NCBI GenBank assembly: GCA_047615865.1 | Contig: JBLHIB010000082.1 | Span: 1 to 15,852, forward strand | DNA length: 15,852 nt | Reading direction: 5' to 3' | Origin: JADFAK01 sp047615865 | Lineage (GTDB): Bacteria; Bacteroidota; Bacteroidia; Flavobacteriales_D; Sanyastnellaceae | Part shown: positions 1-4,803 of the stretch, piece after piece | Position numbering within the stretch: position 1 is the first letter of the stretch | How the letters are laid out: each line of letters opens with the position of its first letter | Notes under the pieces: model-generated | Told to the model about the DNA's origin: nothing | The model's database searches: none | What the model saw: only the letters and a program-made list of their open reading frames with translations | Program-made: the position numbers and the translations under genes

Positions 1-17
1 TTGTAGTATTAGACTTT

Positions 18-42
18 CATACGCGTTGGAAACGCACACGAG
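18..42 (+). repeat. REP-like palindromic repeat, left copy
   Basis: The core gcgttggaaacgc (22-34) can fold as gcgtt/aacgc around a gga loop. The 25-bp unit is repeated at 845-869 with only two differences. It lies upstream of the RAYT gene and is not coding in any convincing frame. Confidence 0.7.
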
Positions 43-153
43 CCCAGTAGTTGCCAAAAGTCCATTTTCAGTTGCGTTTACCATGTTTATTCAGCCATCT
101 ACAAAGTTTGTCTGCGTAAATTATGTCTATATCATTGTACTGTCTTATTTCGT

Positions 154-228
154 GCGACGCAAGCCAAATTAGCGGCTTTTGTACGAACCAGTTTGTTACT
201 AGTGCATTTGAGTTTCATCTCAACTAGT
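154..228 (+). repeat. Left-flank dyads upstream of RAYT
   Basis: This stretch holds gcgacgcaag (154-163, also found at 955-964). A short hairpin pairs aagcc (161-165) with ggctt (174-178). The motif gaaccagtttgttactagtgc follows, resembling 904-924 downstream. A ttgag/ctcaa dyad (208-212 with 219-223) sits between two copies of the palindrome actagt (198-203 and 223-228). The dyads are short individually. Their interest lies in matching the right flank. Confidence 0.4.
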
Positions 229-260
229 CCTGTTGGTAAAGAAAATAAGACTGAAAAATC

Positions 261-812
261 ATGAGTAGAAAATACAAATTCCACAATCCGAGCGGAGCAT
301 ACTTCGTAAGCTTTGCAGTTGTGGAGTGGATGGATGTGTTTACCCGAAATGAGTACAAGAATATCTTGCTAGATAGCTTGGACTATTGTCAGAGGGAAAA
401 AGAAATGGAGGTTTTTGCTTGGTGTATTATGACAAATCACATCCACTTAGTCTTCCGGAGTTTAAATGATGAACCTGGAGCTATTTTAGGAGATTTTAAA
501 AGATTTACGAGCAAGAAGTTAATTCAAGCCATAATTAAAAACCCAAAAGAAAGTAGAAAAAGTTGGTTAATGGAGCAGTTCCTAAAAGCTGGTCGCAATT
601 CATCAAACGTGAAGAAATATCAATTTTGGAGGCATGACAATAGGCCTATCGAACTGTGGAGCTCCAAGGTTATCGATCAAAAAATAAATTATATTCATAT
701 GAACCCAGTCGCAGCGGGCATCGTGAGCCAGCCAGAAGATTATATGTTCAGTAGTGCTAGGGATTACAGCGGAGCGAATGGCTTGTTGGCTGGTGTTATT
801 GTCGTTAAGTAG
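261..812 (+). CDS. REP-associated tyrosine transposase (RAYT), Y1/HuH family
   Basis: The protein has 183 residues, a normal length for a stand-alone RAYT (Y1_Tnp/IS200-like nuclease family). The HuH metal-binding motif is visible as H60-I-H62 in 'TNHIHLVF'. The C-terminal family signature 'YIHMNPVAAGIV' lies at 144-155, followed by 'SQPEDYMFSSARDY', which is also typical. Family members nick single-stranded DNA at REP hairpins through a 5'-phosphotyrosine; that role here is inferred from homology. In the region 'YQFWRHDNRPIEL' (120-132) the position just after the Trp-rich stretch carries HDN, so the catalytic tyrosine cannot be assigned with certainty; Y120 and Y144 are candidates. The ATG at 261 follows an A-rich leader without a Shine-Dalgarno. 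The gene appears intact and is flanked by REP-like repeats that are its probable substrates. Confidence 0.92.
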   Translation: MSRKYKFHNPSGAYFVSFAVVEWMDVFTRNEYKNILLDSLDYCQREKEMEVFAWCIMTNHIHLVFRSLNDEPGAILGDFKRFTSKKLIQAIIKNPKESRKSWLMEQFLKAGRNSSNVKKYQFWRHDNRPIELWSSKVIDQKINYIHMNPVAAGIVSQPEDYMFSSARDYSGANGLLAGVIVVK

Positions 813-844
813 TACTTGGTGTTTGAGTTGTGGTTTTAAACATC

Positions 845-869
845 CATACGCGTTGCAAACGCGCACGAG
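845..869 (+). repeat. REP-like palindromic repeat, right copy
   Basis: The core cgcgttgcaaacgcg (849-863) is a perfect 6-bp stem, cgcgtt/aacgcg, with a gca loop. The 25-bp unit matches 18-42 with two substitutions. It begins 33 bp after the RAYT stop codon. Confidence 0.72.
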
Positions 870-902
870 CGAGGAAGATGTTCAATTACATACTTCCTCG
901 CT
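868..902 (+). repeat. 10-bp perfect stem-loop
   Basis: agcgaggaag (868-877) is the exact reverse complement of cttcctcgct (893-902), with a 15-nt loop between them. It directly abuts the right REP copy and the next hairpin. No T-tract follows, so it does not look like an intrinsic terminator. Confidence 0.7.
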
Positions 903-925
903 GGTGCCAGTTTGTAACTGGTACC
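903..925 (+). repeat. 10-bp stem-loop with 3-nt loop
   Basis: ggtgccagtt (903-912) pairs with aactggtacc (916-925) around a tgt loop, with a single G-T pair. The centre resembles 185-205 in the left flank. No T-run follows. Confidence 0.65.
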
Positions 926-966
926 TACGACAATAGTAAAAGATAAGACCGGCCGCGACGCAAGGA

Positions 967-987
967 CGTGCTGTCATGACAGGCACG
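967..987 (+). repeat. Palindrome/hairpin, end of right flank
   Basis: ctgtcatgacag (971-982) is a perfect 12-bp palindrome. cgtg (967-970) and cacg (984-987) extend the stem past a one-base bulge. It follows the gcgacgcaag word at 955-964. It could be another RAYT-linked structure or an operator; the sequence cannot decide. Confidence 0.5.
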
Positions 988-1082
988 ATATGAAAAAAGA
1001 AAACCCCACCGCCGACTTTTAGCTAAATCCTGAAATATCTTCCAACACAAAAAATCATTTGCCAAAGGCTAAAAATTCCCAC

Positions 1083-1113
1083 AAAAAAAGGGGAGAACCT
1101 AAGTCCTCCCCTT
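1083..1113 (-). terminator. Intrinsic terminator of the LTD/Cys-rich protein gene
   Basis: On the minus strand a GC-rich stem is followed at once by a run of T. On the plus strand, aaggggag (1088-1095) pairs with ctcccctt (1106-1113), and the A-run at 1083-1089 becomes the T-tract. It lies about 25 bp beyond the stop codon of the minus-strand gene ending at 1139. Confidence 0.9.
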
Positions 1114-1138
1114 CATCTAATATAATTTCAATCAACGA

Positions 1139-4100
1139 TTAACAAGCGATTCCAAACTGTCCTAAGAACAGTAGAAGGTCTTGTGTATTCGTAACACCAT
1201 CGTTGTTCAAGTCCGTAGGACAAGCACTCACTGGAGTGAACGTACAGGTACCGTCGTCGTCATTTGCTGATGAATCGTAGTTATCGGCATCTGGGTATGT
1301 ACAACCTGGGTAGATACATGAACCATCATCTGTATTCGCAGTCGAATCGTAGTTGGCAGCGGCTGTGTCCATACAACCTAAGTACTGACAAGAACCATCG
1401 TCAATGACAGCAATAGGATCATAGTTATCGGCCATAGTATCCATACAACCTTCAGGAGGAGTTGAGTTGATAGCACCTGGAGTACCATAATCAATCCATG
1501 AAGCTTGCCAGTTGGCAGGATCACTGTTGTCCAATGAAGGATCGATCAACTCCAATGAAGGGCAATTGCCGTCTGCAGCAGATGGCCATAGACCACCGTC
1601 TTCATAAGAAACGATATCGATGATATTCGTCCAAGCATCTTGAAGCTCAACAGTCGAAGCTGTGTTGCTCAAGTTGCCAAACTCAATTTCGAAAACTTGG
1701 TATCCGTTTCCTGTGTAAGAAGCAGCAGTTACCGCAAGAATGATATACTCACCAGCAGCAATGCTTGATCCTTCAGGGAAAGTGAAATCGAATCCTTGTG
1801 CGAATGTGAAGCCAGACAAGTCGACTGCCATAACATCTGCATTGTGCAACTCGAGGAATTCGAAAACGAAGTCATCTCCTTGCGTGAAACATGGATTGTA
1901 GTGAATCTCGTTGATTACGATCAATGGCTCAGTCAAGTAACATGATGCGTCATCGATAGTAGCAGTTGAATCGTAGTTCAAAGCGAGGCTATTCATACAT
2001 CCTGAAACGATACAAGTACCATCGTCGATAGTTGCAGTTGAATCGTAGTTGTCGGCAGCTGGGTTTGTACATCCAGGGATGTTTCCACAAGAACCGTCAT
2101 CTACAGTGGCAAGAGCATCGTAGTTGGCAAATGTCGTATCCGTACAACCGTAACGTACAACGTCATTGGCATCACGTGGCTCAAGCTTGTATCCTCCAAA
2201 TGAGTAGTACAATGGACCAGTAACTTGGAACGAAATACCATCCGGAGCTGGCGTGAACAAGTAAGCCAAGTCATCAACCAATGCACTTCCTGAACCGTCG
2301 TTTACCGACCACTCACCAAAACCTACATCTCCGTTATCTACATTACCAAGAACAACACAAAGGACACCTTCCCATTGCTCATCGTTGAGTGCAAGAGTTG
2401 TCAAAACCTCTGCAGCCGGCAAAGCGTTTCCGCTTGTCTGCACGATGATTCCAGTAGAAGAAAGCAACGTAAGACCGTTGGTCTCCAATACAGTTCCTTC
2501 AACATCAACCTCGTCGCCTAAAGCAACACCAGCACCACTAACCCATACTCCTGAGTTTCCACCAGGACCTTCTTGGATCGTGAACAAGTTAGAAGCACCA
2601 TAAACAGCAGTTACAACACCAGTTGTAGAAACAAATTGTCCTGTGTAAACCTCAGACTGAATCTCAGCAATAGTCAAAGCAATTGCAGGAGGTTCAGTAG
2701 AATTGATAGCACCAGGAGTACCATTCGCTACCCATGAAGCTTGCCAGTTGGCAGGATCACTGTTATCCAAAGCTGGATCGATCAACTCTAGTGTTGGACA
2801 CGCTCCATCAGGAGAAGAAGGCCAAGGAGCGCCATCGTCATAAGTTACCTCATCAACTAAAGCAGCTGATGCGTTCAACAATGTAACAGGCTCACTTGTG
2901 TTATTCAAACCACCTGACCATTGGAATACTTGGTAGCCATTGCCGAGGTATGAAGTCTCATTAACCGCAATTACGATATACTCACCCATAGCTATTGACG
3001 TAAGCGCTGGGAAAGTGAAGGTAACACCATTGGCTAGTTGCCATCCTGAAAGATCGATAGCCATTACATCATTGTTGTACAACTCGAGAAACTCGAATAC
3101 AGTATCATCTCCTTGAGCAGTACAAGGATTGTAATGAAGCTCGTTGATTACGATATCCGGTGCAGTAAATACACAAGAACCATCATCATATGTAGCAGTT
3201 GAATTGAAGTTCAAAGCTGTTGTATCCATACAACCACCGATGACACATGAACCGTCTTCTACATTGGCAAGTGAGTCGTAGTTGTCGGCAGCAGGATTAG
3301 TACATCCATTGACGATAGCCATGAAGCAGCTATTTACAGCACCCGGCGAACCGTTTACAGCGCCATTGGCACACCATGAAAGACCAGCGTTGTTATCCAA
3401 GTCGAAGTTGATAAGCTCTAAAGAAGTACCTGTTCCGTCGGCAGCAACATCCCAGTCCCCGAAATCATCATAAGTTACTTCATCAACTACCAATCCGTTT
3501 GAATCAAGCAATTGAACCAACTCGCCTGAGTTGCTCAAAGTACCAGTGCACTCAAATACTTGGTATCCATTTCCAGAATAAGTAGCAGCAGTAGTCGCAA
3601 TTACGATATACTCTTGGTCGGCGATAGAAACAGCCGCACCGAAAGTAAATGTCACGCCTACTAAGCTATAGTTCTCTAAATCAACTGCAGCACCAGAGTG
3701 ATTGTAAATCTCAATGAACTCAACAGTTGCATCTGGGAAACCGCCAACATCATCACCATTGTAGTGAATCTCGTTGATGATCAAGTTTGGCAATGTGAAG
3801 ATGCAAGAACCATCATCAATGGTCGCGCCTGAATCATAATTCAATGCCGTTGTATCCATACAACCAGAATATGCACAAGAACCATCATCAACTGTTGCTG
3901 TTGAATCGTAGTTATCGGCAGTAGGATCAGTACATCCATTAACTGCTACTGGATTGTCAAATACTTGGAAATTATCAAAGGCCAAACGCTCACCACCTGA
4001 ATTGGCAGTTGCTGTTAAACGAATTTCCAAAGAAAAACCTGCACCAGCAAAAGACTTGATGATTTGAGTAAACGTAGAGTTCATTTGAAGATCTCCTATC

Positions 4101-4612
4101 AAGTCACCATCCGTATCATAGTACATACCTTGGTTTGATCCTGGAAGATCAGTTGTCATTTCCATCAATGTCAACCATCCGGCTGCATCAATATTGTATT
4201 CAACCAACAACACGTCACCATCATCCCATCCAGTATCTGGATTTCCTGAAGCAAACAATCCACGGAATTGCATGTTCGTTGCACCAGTAATATCAATTGC
4301 GGCGAATGTCAGTGTCTTCGTTGACGAACCGTCACCTCCGTCGTCATCCAAGTCTTCTCCAGCCCAAAAGAAAGTGCCAGCTTGACCACCATAACCTCCA
4401 TTTACATTTGTACCATCAGTACGGCCAAAGTGATCTGAAATTCCGTCGTTAAAGGTGTTCGACGAAGTGTACTCCACTCCTTCTTGATCTGTTTCAAAGT
4501 CCTGAGACCATATCTGACCCTGGGCCATATGGAATCCCAATACTGCGACGAGGGCAAGCCCGTAGCTAAGAATTGATTTCATAGTTAGTGTTTTCATAAG
4601 TGAAAAAAGCAT
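1139..4612 (-). CDS. Giant secreted multidomain protein: lamin-tail domains, ten Cys-rich repeats, OB-like section, dockerin-like end
   Basis: This is a 1157-residue secreted or surface protein with no visible catalytic domain. The N-terminus has a hydrophobic signal segment ending in 'FHMAQG', with probable cleavage before Q33. A beta-rich region follows (about 33-225, 'WSQDFETDQEGVEY...'), resembling carbohydrate-binding/MAM-like modules. The rest is modular: Cys-rich repeats 1-2 (226-270), lamin-tail domain 1 (about 275-425, 'LIINEIHYN', 'VEFIEIYN'), repeats 3-4 (436-480), lamin-tail 2 (484-640), an OB-like section (645-820, 'GVVTAVYG', 'FTIQEG') like the N-terminal part of extracellular nucleases, repeats 5-7 (822-891), lamin-tail 3 (895-1050) and repeats 8-10 (1055-1123). 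It ends in an EF-hand/dockerin-like loop, 'DLNNDGVTNTQD' (about 1134-1145), and a final Cys. No T9SS sorting domain is seen, unlike its divergent neighbour. ATG 4612 has the best A-rich context; ATGs at 4597 and 4582 are alternatives that keep the signal peptide. An adhesive or matrix role is inferred. Confidence 0.9.
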   Translation of the reverse strand: MLFSLMKTLTMKSILSYGLALVAVLGFHMAQGQIWSQDFETDQEGVEYTSSNTFNDGISDHFGRTDGTNVNGGYGGQAGTFFWAGEDLDDDGGDGSSTKTLTFAAIDITGATNMQFRGLFASGNPDTGWDDGDVLLVEYNIDAAGWLTLMEMTTDLPGSNQGMYYDTDGDLIGDLQMNSTFTQIIKSFAGAGFSLEIRLTATANSGGERLAFDNFQVFDNPVAVNGCTDPTADNYDSTATVDDGSCAYSGCMDTTALNYDSGATIDDGSCIFTLPNLIINEIHYNGDDVGGFPDATVEFIEIYNHSGAAVDLENYSLVGVTFTFGAAVSIADQEYIVIATTAATYSGNGYQVFECTGTLSNSGELVQLLDSNGLVVDEVTYDDFGDWDVAADGTGTSLELINFDLDNNAGLSWCANGAVNGSPGAVNSCFMAIVNGCTNPAADNYDSLANVEDGSCVIGGCMDTTALNFNSTATYDDGSCVFTAPDIVINELHYNPCTAQGDDTVFEFLELYNNDVMAIDLSGWQLANGVTFTFPALTSIAMGEYIVIAVNETSYLGNGYQVFQWSGGLNNTSEPVTLLNASAALVDEVTYDDGAPWPSSPDGACPTLELIDPALDNSDPANWQASWVANGTPGAINSTEPPAIALTIAEIQSEVYTGQFVSTTGVVTAVYGASNLFTIQEGPGGNSGVWVSGAGVALGDEVDVEGTVLETNGLTLLSSTGIIVQTSGNALPAAEVLTTLALNDEQWEGVLCVVLGNVDNGDVGFGEWSVNDGSGSALVDDLAYLFTPAPDGISFQVTGPLYYSFGGYKLEPRDANDVVRYGCTDTTFANYDALATVDDGSCGNIPGCTNPAADNYDSTATIDDGTCIVSGCMNSLALNYDSTATIDDASCYLTEPLIVINEIHYNPCFTQGDDFVFEFLELHNADVMAVDLSGFTFAQGFDFTFPEGSSIAAGEYIILAVTAASYTGNGYQVFEIEFGNLSNTASTVELQDAWTNIIDIVSYEDGGLWPSAADGNCPSLELIDPSLDNSDPANWQASWIDYGTPGAINSTPPEGCMDTMADNYDPIAVIDDGSCQYLGCMDTAAANYDSTANTDDGSCIYPGCTYPDADNYDSSANDDDGTCTFTPVSACPTDLNNDGVTNTQDLLLFLGQFGIAC
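1142..1222 (-). other. C-terminal dockerin/EF-hand-like motif
   Basis: The last 27 residues start 'CPTDLNNDG' and end 'LLLFLGQFGIAC'. The loop D-L-N-N-D-G-V-T-N-T-Q-D has acidic or amide residues at EF-hand positions 1, 3, 5, 9 and 12, as in one half of a dockerin. Two flanking Cys could form a disulfide. Similar single-loop ends occur on secreted Bacteroidota proteins; its binding partner is unknown to me. Confidence 0.65.
1244..1450 (-). repeat. Cys-rich repeats 8-10 (21 residues each)
   Basis: Three 63-bp coding units at 1388-1450, 1316-1378 and 1244-1306 are separated by 9-bp spacers (QYL, IYP). Each begins GC, has NYD in the middle and ends DDGSC or DDGTC. Confidence 0.9.
1496..1528 (-). 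repeat. 33-bp exact direct repeat, copy A
   Basis: These 33 bp are identical to 2732-2764. They encode the conserved end of lamin-tail domain 3 (within 'NSDPANWQASW'). Confidence 0.85.
1940..2149 (-). repeat. Cys-rich repeats 5-7
   Basis: Three 63-bp units lie at 2087-2149, 2012-2074 and 1940-2002, with 12-bp (GNIP) and 9-bp (IVS) spacers. The same GC...NYD...DDGSC pattern applies; unit 7 ends DDASC. They sit between the OB-like section and lamin-tail domain 3. Confidence 0.9.
2732..2764 (-). repeat. 33-bp exact direct repeat, copy B
   Basis: These 33 bp are identical to 1496-1528 and lie 1236 bp (412 codons) away in the same frame, at the end of lamin-tail domain 2. Confidence 0.85.
3173..3307 (-). 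repeat. Cys-rich repeats 3-4
   Basis: Two 63-bp units at 3245-3307 and 3173-3235, with a 9-bp spacer, link lamin-tail domains 1 and 2. Unit 3 has VEDGSC and unit 4 has NFN in place of NYD. Confidence 0.9.
3803..3937 (-). repeat. Cys-rich repeats 1-2
   Basis: Two 63-bp units at 3875-3937 and 3803-3865 are joined by a 9-bp AYS spacer. They link the N-terminal beta-rich module to lamin-tail domain 1. Confidence 0.9.
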
Positions 4613-4631
4613 TTTGATTGTGGTTAAAGTG

Positions 4632-4639
4632 CAAAATTA
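4632..4639 (-). promoter_or_regulatory. Bacteroidota -7 element for the LTD/Cys-rich protein
   Basis: The minus strand reads TAATTTTG, an exact TAnnTTTG match, 19 bp before the ATG at 4612. This would give a leader of roughly 13-16 nt. No good upstream TTG is seen at 17-23 bp, so the -33 element is weak or absent. Confidence 0.55.
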
Positions 4640-4777
4640 CGTTGCATTTGATAAAGATACACTGAAAAACAGTTTCTTAACGATTGATTAAAACGAGGAA
4701 ACATCCTTATACTTGTGCCCCCTTTTAGTTGATGTGATAATAACACTATCGCAAGACTGAATTCACACGAACAAATC

Positions 4778-4785
4778 TACATTTG
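4778..4785 (+). promoter_or_regulatory. Bacteroidota -7 element for the T9SS LTD protein
   Basis: TACATTTG matches TAnnTTTG exactly. A CTG, two of three bases of the TTG consensus, lies 18 bp upstream. The element overlaps the TTG at 4783, which argues against that codon as a start and supports the ATG at 4804. It lies in the 191-bp divergent region shared with the minus-strand LTD gene. Confidence 0.55.
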
Positions 4786-4803
4786 CAGCTAATTATACAG
4801 TCC

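Larger units (their letters stand above)
1..260. other. Left flank upstream of RAYT, no gene seen
   Basis: No convincing coding frame is present. The region holds the left REP-like copy (18-42) and a cluster of short dyads (154-228). The RAYT gene starts at 261 without a recognisable TAnnTTTG promoter close by. Confidence 0.6.
18..987 (+). mobile_element. REPtron-like unit: RAYT gene flanked by palindromic repeats
   Basis: The transposase gene at 261-812 is bracketed by related sequence motifs. A 25-bp palindromic repeat occurs at 18-42 and again in the same orientation at 845-869, with 2 mismatches. A second motif around ccagtttgt occurs at 185-205 and 904-924, with 16 of 21 positions alike. 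The 10-mer gcgacgcaag occurs at 154-163 and 955-964. RAYT proteins are known to be associated with REP palindromes in other bacteria, so the whole block is best read as one RAYT-plus-REP unit. No target-site duplication, tnpB or accessory gene is visible. The outer limits are my inference and simply follow the outermost motifs. Confidence 0.55.
813..1138. other. Intergenic region between RAYT and the LTD protein
   Basis: These 326 bp hold, in order, the right REP copy, two adjacent strong stem-loops, the gcgacgcaag word and a palindrome (845-987). Then comes an AT-rich stretch (988-1080) in which I see no gene or clear signal, and finally the terminator of the minus-strand gene (1083-1113). 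Short open frames here are interrupted or overlap the hairpins. Confidence 0.7.

Noticed and set aside
261..812. Reading the RAYT as a classical IS200/IS605 insertion sequence
   Set aside because: There is no tnpB. The protein has the RAYT C-terminal signature rather than the short IS200 TnpA form, and the flanks carry REP-like repeats in direct orientation rather than defined insertion-sequence ends.
868..925. Stem-loops after the RAYT as its transcription terminator
   Set aside because: The stems are strong but neither is followed by a T-tract on either strand. The other flank carries related sequence, which fits a RAYT-linked repeat better.
2385..2603. Plus-strand open frames of 60-75 codons inside the minus-strand LTD gene, here and at 2032-2223, 3282-3473 and 4194-4385
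   Set aside because: They are shadows of a continuous 3.4-kb gene with clear domains on the other strand, and none resembles a known protein.
1244..3937. Regularly spaced DNA repeats that could suggest a CRISPR array
   Set aside because: The units are 63-bp in-frame coding repeats with 9-12 bp spacers inside one long gene, and the protein pattern is conserved better than the DNA. No cas genes are present.
4783..4803. Seven-codon N-terminal extension of the T9SS LTD protein from a TTG
   Set aside because: The TTG is part of the TACATTTG -7 element and would lie upstream of the expected transcription start. ATG 4804 directly precedes the hydrophobic signal segment.
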